Source: Gymnopilus junonius (lineage: Eukaryota > Basidiomycota > Agaricomycetes > Agaricales > Galerinaceae). From it: a stretch of DNA of 33,375 nt. The DNA lies in assembly GCA_015501075.1 (NCBI GenBank), contig JADNYJ010000352.1, forward strand, positions 1 to 33,375, in the 5' to 3' direction. Positions 20,584 to 31,023 of this stretch are shown here, piece after piece; positions within the stretch are counted from its first letter, which is position 1; every line of letters starts with the position of its first letter. A program made the translations under genes and the position numbers. The notes beneath the pieces are model-generated. The model was not told where the DNA came from. It saw nothing but the letters and a program-made list of their open reading frames with translations, and did no database searches.

Positions 20584-21759
20584 ATGAGTGGCAACCTGAT
20601 TCGTTCAACGACCACTAGACGGGGTTTTGTTTATTCCTACCATTACAATGCTCCTAGTACAGACAAACCTACCATTATCTTCCTTCACGGCTTTCCTTCC
20701 ACCCACAGCGACTGGGCATCACAGATAAGCTTTTTCTCCGGCAAAGGTTATGGTGTGATTGCTCCAGATCTCTTGGGTTACGGCGGAACAAGTGCTCCAG
20801 ACGATGTCAGCCAATATAGGTTGTTGGATATGGTTGAGGATGTCATCGATATCTTCAAGGACCTAGGAGTCGTTAAAGTCATTGGAGTTGCGCATGACTG
20901 GTAATAGCTTCCGCGAATCGATTCTATTCTTCACTGACATTACAGCAAGGGGCTCCATCCTCCTTTCGCGCCTCCTTAACACCCATTCTGATCGCTTTCT
21001 GGGTGCAGCTTTCCTTGCAGTCGGATACGTAGCCCCTCAAGCAGACTACGACTACGATACACAACTCGCTGTCTTCAATAAGCTTGTTGGTTATGATGTC
21101 TGGGGTTATTGGAAGTTCTTTGCGGACAGCAGTGCACCTGCCCTCATAGAAAAACATGCAAGTCTTTGTGAATCTGGAAGGCTCCAAATCTCATAACTTG
21201 CTCCTTCCCAGATTGATTCTTTCTACAGCCTTGCTTTTCCGAACGATCCGTTAATCTGGAAGGATGATCTGGCACCCATCGGTAAAGCGAAGGAGTGGAT
21301 TGAACAAAACAAGCAGCTTCCGAGGGCTGATTTTTGGACCCATGAGGTATGGTCAGCGCAGATAATCGTTTAATTTGACCCTGAGGTCTGTTATAGCAAA
21401 AGGAGGAGCATAAAAAGGCCCTATTCAAGAAAGGGCTCCGCGGGCCCTGTAACTGGTACGCAGCATTCCTCGCCAAAACGAACAAAGCCGACGAGGCTTG
21501 TAAGCGAGTTAGTTTTTTTTTTGATTCGAGTCTAAGATAATTTACAGCGATTGCGACGGAAGCTCACCACATCAGCATTCCTACTTTCTATGGTGCAGCG
21601 TTGAAGGATTATGTCTGTCTTGCGCAACTCACAAAACCGACGATGGGGGCTCTCTGTTCCAATGTTACCACGAAAGATTTCGATACATCTCATTGGATCA
21701 TGCTAGAGGCTTCGGACGAACTCAATGATGCCCTAGAACAATTCTTCCGTTCCCTTTGA
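20584..21759 (+). CDS. Alpha/beta hydrolase, epoxide-hydrolase type, copy A
   Basis: This is a 324-residue protein in five exons: 20584-20900, 20950-21157, 21212-21346, 21397-21499 and 21548-21759. The fold markers are the oxyanion loop HGFP (residues 35-38), DLLGYGGTSAP, and the nucleophile elbow GVAHDWGS with Asp105, the Asp nucleophile typical of epoxide hydrolases and haloalkane dehalogenases rather than Ser. A cap-domain region follows (IDSFYSLAFPNDPLIW, WTHEQKEEHKKALFKKGL). The catalytic His lies in TSHWIMLEASDELNDALEQF near the C-terminus. There is no signal peptide, so it is probably cytosolic. Intron 2 (21158-21211) starts with GCAAGT, a GC donor. The substrate is unknown. An upstream in-frame extension to 20431 is probably 5' UTR. 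It sits just upstream of its tandem copy. Confidence 0.88.
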
Positions 21760-22158
21760 GGGTTCGACAACACTGAACTTCACCCGGGTGACATTACGGG
21801 GCGTTACTTACTTTGAAGGACTCGATAATGCTCGATGGAGCTAGAACGATAAAGATGTATAAAAAAATTCAAGCATTCGAAGAAATAGTGCAGCAATCCA
21901 AGTTTGATCCAAGTCGACAGCAGCAAATCGGCAAGACAGATGTGAGCCCTGAGCTCAAGTCGAAGTGTCATGGTGATGTGGCGGCTAACTCGCCCGCCAA
22001 CTACTTAGATGAGGTTCAGAGCCTGAGTCACCCGCGGCCGGTTGCGAAAAGTTCAAGTATATGACTCGGCACTACCTTTTCTCAGCCATGTAATCTACTA
22101 AATATATGCTTCTTGCATTCAACATCCCAACGGTTATATTTACTTGAGCTTCTCAGCT

Positions 22159-23334
22159 ATGACCGACAAATTAATTCGTTCGACGACCACTAGACGGGGC
22201 TTCGTCTATTCTTACTACCATAATGTTCCAAGTACAGGCAAACCTACCATTCTCTTCCTTCACGGCTTTCCTTCCACCCACAGCGACTGGGCATCACAGA
22301 TAAGCTTTTTCTCCGGCAAAGGCTATGGAGTGATTGCTCCAGATCTCTTGGGTTACGGCGGAACAAGTGCTCCAGACGACGTCAGCCATTATAGGATGTT
22401 GAATATGGCCGAAGATATCATTGACATCTTTGGTGACCTGGGGGTCGATAAAGTCATCGGAGTGGCACACGACTGGTACTAGCTCTCACGAATTGATTCT
22501 ATTCTTCACTGACATTACAGCAAGGGGCTCCATCCTCCTTTCGCGCCTCCTCAACACCCATTCTGATCGCTTTTTGGGTGCAGCTTTCCTTGTCCTCGGA
22601 TACGTAGCCCCTCAAGCCGACATTGATAATGATGTACAACACACTGTCTTCGATGAGCCTGTTGATGACATCTGGGGTTATTTCAAGTTTTTTGCAGCCA
22701 ACGATACACCTGCTCTAATAGAAAAACATGCAAGTGTTTCCTGAACTTTGATGGGCCCTAGTTTCATAACTTGCTCCTTTATAGATTGATTCTTTCTACA
22801 GTCTTGTTTTTCCGAACGATCCGTTAATCTGGAAGACTGATCTAGCACCACTCGATAAAGCGAAACAGTGGATTGAGCAGAACAAGCAGCTTCCAAGGGC
22901 TGATTTTTGGACCCATGAGGTATGGTCAGCGCAGATAATCGTTTAATTTGACCCTGAGGTCTGTTATAGCAAAAGGAGGAACATAAGAAGGCTCTACTCA
23001 AGAAAGGGCTTCGCGGACCGTGTAACTGGTATGGAGCAGCCCTTGCTGAAACGAACAAAGCAGACGAAGCCTGTAAGGAAGTCAAATTATTTCTCAATTT
23101 CAGAGTTTAAAATAATTTACAGTGATTGCGCCGGAGGCTCACCGTGTTAACGTTCCTACGTTTTATGGTGCCGCGTTGAAGGATTATTTTTGCCTTGCGC
23201 AAGTCACAAAACAAACGATGGGCAGCCTGTGTTCTAGTGTTACCACCAAAGATTTCGAAACATCTCATTGGGTCATGCTGGAGGCTTCGGACGAACTTAA
23301 TGATGCACTGGAGCAATTCTTCGACTCTCTTTGA
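22159..23334 (+). CDS. Alpha/beta hydrolase, epoxide-hydrolase type, copy B
   Basis: This is a 323-residue tandem paralogue of copy A with the same five-exon layout: 22159-22475, 22525-22729, 22785-22919, 22970-23072 and 23123-23334. It keeps HGFP, DLLGYGGTSAP, the GVAHDWGS nucleophile elbow with Asp105, the cap segment and the C-terminal TSHWVMLEASDELNDALEQF with the catalytic His, so both copies should be active. It has one codon less than A in exon 2. The GC donor (GCAAGT) of intron 2 is conserved, and intron 3 is identical to that of A over all 50 nt although introns 1, 2 and 4 have diverged. The retained active site in both copies suggests selection on both, perhaps for different substrates. 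Confidence 0.88.
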
Positions 23335-23410
23335 GGGTGAGGGTGTAGTGTATAGCTCCAGATAGGCTTAACTTTGGCGATTCTATAGGTGGCAACCTAC
23401 TTTGAAGGGC

Positions 23411-23829
23411 TTATATGTCTGGAAAGGCTAATGCGGATGCCAGTGAAATCATGTATTATAAGTTGACCAATGGAATAAACTTGTCTCCGTAAGATCCAGA
23501 CGTTCGACCCACTTCGTTGTACATGCGGCAGGGGGTGAGTCCACCTCGTGACTACTTCTGGGCATCATGTACCGACGGAAATGCAGACGAAAAGGGGCGC
23601 AAAAGGTCTTGCCATCCTCGTGAGTTCTATGTCGGTGCCCAAGTAGATAAGATGGTGGAAGGCGGGAGTCGAAACACGTTTGGCGACATATGCGAGTTTT
23701 TGCTGACTAATGATGTTCCCAAGCGCAGCCAAACAGGATGCTTGCGTCGAAATTGGCTCTCGACCGCTGACAGCGACGTCCAGTGCCTCCCGTTAACGGC
23801 CCTCAACGCAGGCCACAAACACCACAGCC
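23411..23829. other. Intergenic, VPS35 5' region
   Basis: There is no gene that I recognise. A plus-strand open frame (23517-23882) overlaps the VPS35 start in another frame and has no domain. This stretch should hold the VPS35 promoter and leader. Confidence 0.5.
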
Positions 23830-26800
23830 ATGGCCGCCGTTCCAGTCCAGGAAGAGGGCAAGATGCTCAGCGAGGCTCTTAACACGGTCAAAATACAGGT
23901 CCAGCAAATGAAGCGACACCTCGTACGTATTCGTATTCAACCTACTTGTCACCTTCCTCCAGAAATTCAACGGGATAATTACTACAGGAATTGGATCAGC
24001 TAATGGACGCCCTGAAGAGCGCGAGCTTGATGCTTGCGGAGCTCAGGACATCGTCACTCTCACCAAAACAGTATTATGAGTTATGTGGGTCCATGTTGCT
24101 GCGGTTACTTTTACGCTTCACCCTGATAATATTTTGCAGATATGGCTGTATTTGATGCCTTACGACACCTATCAAACTATCTATACGAGGCGCATACTCA
24201 GTCCCGTCACCACCTAGCAGACCTCTACGAACTAGTCCAATACGCCGGCAATATCATTCCTCGGCTTTATCTCATGATTACCGTCGGTTCTGTATACATG
24301 TCAATACCGGATGCTCCTGTGAAGGAAATTATGAAGGATATGATGGAAATGTCGCGAGGTGTACTGCACCCCATCCGTGGTTTATTTCTACGACATTACT
24401 TGAGCGGCCAGACGAGAGATCATCTACCTGTGGGACAGGAGACAGGGTACGCGTTCATTTTGACGAATTCCTTTCACCCTTCTGAATTTGAGAACAGTCC
24501 TTCTGGGAACTTGCAAGACTCCATTACCTTTGTTCTTACCAATTTCATTGAGATGAACAAACTTTGGGTCCGACTTCAACACCAGGGCCACTCGAGGGAT
24601 AGAGAAAAGCGCGAGATGGAACGTCGTGAACTTCGCATTCTTGTTGGAACTAACCTAGTCAGGTTAAGTCAACTGGACGGTGTTGATTTGGATATGTATC
24701 AAAGGACAATTCTTCCCAGTATCTTGGAACAAGTCGTCAACTGTAGGACGTTATTGCCCAGGAGTATCTCATGGAAGTCGTTATCCAGGTGAGCGCCTTA
24801 AAGCTGATTTCTATTAGCGTATAACTTACTATCATCGCAGGTCTTTACCGACGAATTTCACTTGCACACGCTAGGACCTTTCCTTTCAGCAACAGCGCAA
24901 TTACACCCCAAAGTTAACATTAAACAAATCGTTATCGCCCTCATCGATCGTTTAGCGTCTTACGCTGCGCGTGAAGCTGAAAATGAGGACCCTGAGGAGA
25001 CTAAGCGCCAAGAAGAAGCCGCTGCGCGACGACTGGCAGAGAAGGTAAAGATGCAGAAAGCACGTGTTCGTGAAAACGGCACATATCGTGCAGCTTCGCC
25101 AACCTCCTCCGCCCCGGAAGTAGATGCATGGGCTGCACCTCCCACGCCTGCAACAGCTGCTTCTGTAGTTGAGTCGGATAAATCTCCTGTTTCAGAGACG
25201 CCAACCTCGGAAACGTCAGAGTTTAGCAAAGGCAAGGAGAAGGAAGGCTCTCCTGTACGCAAGTTCCGGGGCATACCAGAAAATGTCCAATTGTTCGAGG
25301 TATTTGGAAGCAGGTTGTTGAACTCATTAAGGTCTGGATCTCCTCTTGCTCTTCTTATTCTTCAATCCCAATACATGTCTTAGGCTCGACCAGATCTTTC
25401 AATACAAGACATCACCGCGCTTTCGTATCTCTAACAAACCTCTCCTTGAGCTGTTACCCTGACAGATTGGAATATGTTGACCAGGTCCTTGGATTTGCTG
25501 CTGACAAGATCAAGGAGTATACAGACAGGTATGTTTCTTCGTTCTTGCAATATCAACAAGCGATTGACAGTTTTTTAAGTCCGGATCTACACACCCAACA
25601 AACGATATCGAACCTCGCTTCACTCCTAGTTGCCCCCATCAATTCCTACCAATCTGTCCTCACGCTGCTTGCTATCCCCAATTACGTACCTCTACTGAGC
25701 AAGCAACTTTTCACTACGCGTCGTTCCATTGCCCATTCCATTGTTTCATCGGTTCTCAAGAACGAGACTATTATTGAGGCACCGGAAGACATTGATGGAG
25801 TGCTTGAGCTGTGTCACGTTCTGATCAAGGATCAAACGGATTCTGGGGTCCAACCCGCGGTCAATGGTCAACAACCTGCTGGAGCGGGATCCGGAGTTCG
25901 GGATCCAAGGAGGCAAGGCCCATATTTTGTGGAAAGAGAGGAATTGGCAGAGGAGCAGGGCTGGATCGCGCGGATGGTGCACCTATTCCGGTCGGAGTCT
26001 CTAGATGTGCAGTTTGAGGTTCGTCCTTCTTTCTAACTGTTGCTTTTGGACCTTGCTCATAAACCACGGTAGCTCCTTCAAATTGCCCGGCGGCACTTTG
26101 AAATGGGTGGCGAACGGATGCGGTTTACCTTCCCCGCTTTGATCACTTCGTCGATTAAACTATGCAGGCGGTATAAGAACCGGGAAACGGAGGAAGAAGA
26201 TTGGGAAACAAAGGTTTCTACCATCCTTAAGTTTGTACGGCAGTTGACCTCCATTCTTGCCACAACCGTTGAAGCACCCAACATTGCCCTACGCCTGTTC
26301 CTCCTGTCTGCTCAAATTGCCGATGAGTGCGGCTTTGAAGACCTTGCATACGACTTTTACGTTCAGGCGTTTAGTGTATACGAGGATAGTATCTCGGAAT
26401 CGCGGGCTCAACTACAAGCTATCACGCTCGTCATTGGTACTTTAGCAGGTGCCAAGGTGTTCAATGTGGATAACTTTGACACGTTGATCACCAAGGCTGC
26501 TCTGCATGGTGCCAAGTTGCTGAAAAGAGTCATCAAGCTACAGCTGTTGGCCTGGCCAGTCATCTTTGGTGGCAGGAGTCCCCTCCACCTGCAGAAGGCG
26601 AGGCTGACGGTGCGGAGAAGCCTGTTGTGTCGGAGAAGTTGCGGCCAAGGAGGATGGTGAGGCTACTGTGAAAGCCGTAAGTATAATTGTTATTTCTTTG
26701 TTCTGTTCATGCTGAATGTATGGTCGCTAGTATCCTCACCAGGATAGCAAGCGTGTGCTTGAGTGCCTACAGAAGTCTCTTCGGATTGCGAACTCGGCAA

Positions 26801-27210
26801 TTGAGGAGATCGTTACTGTACAACTTTACTGTGATACCCTGGACCAATATCTCTACTACCTTGATCGTGGTGCTCCAGCTGTAAGTCCTCGTTGCATCGG
26901 TAAATATCAATGATTTCCTTAATGATTTTTTATCTAGGTTGCACCCAAATTCGTGAACAGCCTTGTTGAACTCATCACCTCCAGCATCGACAACATCTCC
27001 TCACCCGATGTTCACCCGTCACAACGAGCACCACCCGGACTGATTGAAGGGGTGCAAACACCAGAGATGATCACGAAACACTTCAGAAATACCCTGTTAT
27101 ATATCCAGCGTAGAAAGTATGCTGCGTCTGAAGGAAATGGCAATGTTGACTCGCGATGGGATGAGGTCGATGTTGTAGGGGCGTTGTTGAAGATGGGTAT
27201 TGGACGATGA
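23830..27210 (+). CDS. VPS35: VPS35, retromer cargo-recognition subunit, with apparent frame breaks
   Basis: VPS35 is the alpha-solenoid core of retromer, which recycles cargo from endosomes to the Golgi together with VPS26 and VPS29. Exons run approximately 23830-23922, 23988-24084, 24140-24788, 24841-25331, 25384-26018, 26073-26676, 26731-26880 and 26938-27210. The N-terminal VPS26-binding signature reads [33 protein letters not shown] and [18 protein letters not shown]. Later blocks are [86 protein letters not shown] and [17 protein letters not shown]. Five one-base deletions are needed to keep frame: near 24746, 25304, 25425, 26525 and 26640. Each restores a conserved block exactly, for example [18 protein letters not shown] and [14 protein letters not shown]. 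In a core gene this points to homopolymer sequencing error, not decay. Confidence 0.95.
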
Positions 27211-27809
27211 TTATTTTTCTTCCTTCTTCGGCGGATGGAGCGTTGGCTTATTTTATAATTGAGTGGTGTTGGTGTTGAGGAGGTGCTTAATGTTGTATAC
27301 TACATGATTACTCTGTTTTTATCATTTTCCTTCATCTTCCTCCCTTTCTCAATTTACGTACGGATTTTCACTTCTGAGACCTTGTGACCTCTTTCAAAAT
27401 ATGCTCACAGGTGGCCAGGCCTGTTGACTCAGCTTGTATAAGTCCTTAAAATAAGATTTCGGAGTGCTCTGCCAAAAACGACGTAGCTCCCAGACTGTGA
27501 CCGGGCGTGACATCGGAATATTTTCACGCTCATGAGTGCTTTGGGTCAGAGAAGCTAACGTTGAACATTGAAACAACAATCTTTGAAGCTTCGGTCTACT
27601 TCAGAATCATAGAATTCAGAAACAATGGGTCGCCAACTGGGTTGATGGGACCATTTAAAAGCTACGGCAAAAAAAAGCTAATGAAGCTTCCAAACTTCTA
27701 AGGCCGCGCTTTGCCATTGCCAACGATTTCTTCGACTCCCAACTCGTCTTCCCTGCTCAGCGCTCAGTGCTCGTCTGGTTCAACGAACGCCTAGACAACT
27801 AGTCCCATC
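27211..27809. other. Intergenic, no gene supported
   Basis: This holds the VPS35 3' UTR and the region before the kinase-like gene. Short frames near 27507-27701 have no recognisable domain. Coding for the kinase-like gene could begin in the last 100 bp, but no start is convincing. Confidence 0.4.
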
Positions 27810-28395
27810 GTGTCTGTTACAATACCTCTGTCACGATCACATCGTCCACATCCTCGAAAGACCGCTTCAAGGAATACTCTACTTTCAGGGGCACCCTCCA
27901 GGACATGCCCGTTGGGTGATATGTATGGAGGTCGACATCCCCTTCGACCTCAGCCTCTATTTCCTCTTTATGAGACCGTTGATGACTGGCCGAGTGGCCC
28001 TATTATTGTCAGTGAAGCTCAACAAAGGACAATGGTGTATGCCACAGGAGACTGCCGGATAATGGAATGAATCCCTTATTATCATTATTGTGTTTGAAGA
28101 ACAGCGTCATCATAGGTGATCAGTGCGTAAACAGTTTTTGCTTATAAGTAATGTCTTTTTGAACACTTGTACTCAAGGATTCCTATCCTATAGCCCTAGA
28201 TGCTACCATCAGGCGACCCATTCACGACATTATTCGAGAGAACGTTTGATGCAAATTATGACCCTGGCATCATGCAGGATTGTGTGTTGCTGAAGCTATG
28301 GCAGATCAGCTGCCCCCGGTTACTTTCTATGATCGTCATATCGCGTCCCATCTCATTCTAGACGACATTGTTTATTCACCATCAATAACCAGTCG
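27810..28395 (+). other. Probable N-terminal coding segment of the kinase-like gene, structure unresolved
   Basis: A frame at 27810-28070 reads through GDMYGGRHPLRPQPLFPLYE, TVDDWPSGPIIVSEAQQRT and VYATGDCR, which looks like real protein. The overlapping frame before it (KDRFKEYSTFRGTLQDMPVG) is also plausible, so one base may be wrong near 27912-27916. From 28071 to about 28395 no single frame is convincing. I cannot place a start codon or the first introns. Confidence 0.4.
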
Positions 28396-30425
28396 CTCTC
28401 TAACGCATGCGAACGAGCAACGCTAAAATTTCTCCAGAAAGGCCACAAGTTCTCCAAAAAGGGCTACAATGTCTTTCATTTAGAGAGTGACACCGTCTTG
28501 TTAGAAGATGCCTATTCAGTTGGCACGTTCTACAACAGATTTGCTGGGGATATATCTGCAAGCTACGCATCCAAATTTGTTCTACACCCTGACCTCGAGA
28601 TTTGGGACTCGGCTGTTCGTATGTTCGTCATTTCCGGGTTATCATCTCCCAGCTTTGCGATTGAATCGTGGCTCGGAATCACAGAGATACCGAATCAATG
28701 GACAATATTACGGAACCGTCTAAGGACAAAATGAAAAGACTGTTGCGCAATTACCATCGGCTTGCCACTTGGGACATGTTTGCCATGACTGCCCCATCTA
28801 CGAGCGTGCTGCGAACCTGGACAAAAGATATGAAATTCGCTTGGGAAATGCCCCACACTCTGGGATATAAAACAATTTCCAATCTAACTCCCCCTCCTGA
28901 TGCTAAGCAAGACATTATATCAGTCGGAATGACCAGGCGGTCAAAGTCTTGCCAAGGAGGATCTATTAATAAAGCCACTACTACCAAGGTCAACAAAGAT
29001 ATTATAATTCCAAGACTACGGCCCGACCGCCACCATTATCGACCCAATTTTCGCCATTATATTCAACATGTATGTTTATCTCACTAAAGTTCATGCACCT
29101 TGCTAATATTCCATCAGGCTTGGGCCACAGCCGTGATCTACGATTCCACATTTATCATTTTCAATTGCGGACGTTATGAGCGAATTGGCTTTCGCCATAG
29201 AGGTTCAAAAACTCTTTATTTATCGGGTATCATCGACACTGTTAATATTCCAGACCCTTCCTACCGAAAATTGCATGTTGGTCTTCATACTGCAATTCTC
29301 CAGGATGCTCTCGACCGCTCGGATTTTAAGGATGCCCAGCTCAAGAATGGCCGTAAACGTTCAGCGCATCATCTTGATGATGAAGAAACTCCTAGTAGCA
29401 AACGTTTCAAAAGCAACCCACTTGCCAAGACCGATCCTTCAGAGGTACGTGAGCTCCGCATTGTACCGTGAAAGTAAACCCAATCATGATTCAAAGACAT
29501 CCAATGAAATTGCTAAGCGCAAGTTGGCCTTGGTCAAGCTACATTACGGCGTGTACTGTTCTCCTGCGCCTTCTGCTTTTGTTCGAGTCGGCCCTTCTTG
29601 TGAACCTGGTCACGCCAAGGAAGAACACCCGAAGCAGACTAAATATAAAGCCCATGAATACCTTGCCCTTGATCTAAAAGAACCCATTGGAAAAGGCGCT
29701 GTTGGCATCGTTCATCCCGCTGTTGTCAAACTTACCATGGAATCGGGTGACATCCTACAACACAATTTGGTGATCAAGTTGGCGTTCTCCCCGAAACAGC
29801 AAGAAAAGTTGCTTGATGAATATAATATTTACGTTCATCTCTCCCAGAAGAAAGTCATCGAGGGCATTGTTACTGTTCATGGCATGTTCAGAGATCCCGA
29901 TTCAGGTGCTCTGGGAATGCTTATGGATGATGCAGGTCAGAGCCTTTATTGTCGTGAGAGAGAGAGGAGTGGAAATGTTGACGTTATTTCCACAATTTCT
30001 GCGACGGAGGAAGAGAGGTGTGTATTACAGCTATTACTTTTTGAGCCCCTGACAATGAAATGTGCAGGGACGCTTTTATGCGAACCCTGAAAAGCCTTCA
30101 TGATGCAGGCGTTAGGCATAATGATATACATGCCGAGAATCTACTCATCAACTCCCGAAATGAAGTTTTTATTGTGGATTTTGACCGCGCTTGTCTTGAG
30201 GTTGATGACGTGGAGAATATGCTCGAATTGCAGGTCATGAACAAAATCTTGCCAATCATGAAGTTACATATAGGCTATAGCGTGCAGGGCCATGGCCATT
30301 GCTTTGAGCATGAGCATTGGTGGATTAATCTTATTAGACAGTTATATACCTCATCGTATCGATGTAATGTCGCACCGTCGACTTATACTACTATGTACTA
30401 TATTTCCAATATGCCCAGAGGGTAG
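28396..30425 (+). CDS. Fungal protein-kinase-like protein, frame partly unresolved
   Basis: The readable exons are about 28396-29069, 29118-29444, 29497-30017 and 30068 onward. The N-terminal part (NNQSLSNACERATLKFLQKG, SASYASKFVLHPDLEIWDSA, WAMTAPS-like and YDSTFIIFNCGRYERIGFRH) is not a domain that I recognise. The C-terminal part is kinase-like: glycine loop IGKGAVGIVHPA, candidate ATP Lys in LVIKLAF, helix-C Glu in LLDEYNIYVHL, catalytic loop HNDIHAENLL and IVDFDRA in place of DFG. HxD and the downstream Asn are kept; the Gly of DFG is replaced by Asp. Such kinase-like families are expanded in mushrooms and most are uncharacterised. A one-base loss near 28727-28730 (AAAA) would join NRLRTK to MKRLLRNYHRL. 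The end is uncertain: the frame stays open to 30425, but another intron after LELQ is possible. Confidence 0.65.
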
Positions 30426-31023
30426 CATGGTCATGGCATCCCCAATTGCGGTTTTGTAGGGTCTTCCTTTTTTCATCTGTCTGGTTCTCTCAGTAGGTTT
30501 GACTCGCTTGGCAGTTGTCGCAGGCCCTTGCCACATATATGATGTTGTAATTGGTTGACAGGAGACTGCTTGAAGGGCCCTGATGTTTCGGTTTGCACAA
30601 TAAGGATAAAAGCTCAATCAGGATAAAAGCTACACACCTAGCCTCGGGCATTGTTGAGGACTTTCTTCGCTCTCTTTACTTCGTATCTTTTTATCTATTC
30701 ACTTGGCATTATAAGTCGCCAATGCTAAGTGTACCTTGTAGATCACCCTTCCAATCTAGCCTGCCTTTGTTATTTTGCAAGTATTCCCCCCCCGCCTTCT
30801 CCTTTCACTCCTGCTCACCTTGCTCATACACCGGACGCTGGTCACATTGAAGGTCTGCAACTGGAGGAATATTCAAAAGAATAAGACAAACAAATTTATT
30901 ATGTCCCTCAAAATACCATAATTGGTTGAAGAGTAGTCTCACAGGAATGGATAAACATATTCTACAAAACAGCGAAACGAGTAGATAATCATGCATGCAA
31001 CAGTAAAGGGGTGTCTATTCCCA
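30426..31023. other. Intergenic, no gene recognised
   Basis: This gap lies between the convergent 3' ends of the kinase-like gene and RPB1. A direct repeat GATAAAAGCT occurs near 30604 and 30622. Short frames have no homology. It should hold the RPB1 polyadenylation region. Confidence 0.45.

Larger units (their letters stand above)
20160..23410 (+). repeat. Tandem duplication, two units of about 1.6 kb
   Basis: Unit 1 (about 20160-21830) and unit 2 (about 21830-23410) each hold promoter, hydrolase gene and 3' flank. ATG-to-ATG distance is 1575 bp. Upstream words and downstream words (CTTTGAAGG at both 3' flanks) are shared, so the duplication took in more than the coding region. Exact ends cannot be set by eye. 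Confidence 0.8.
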
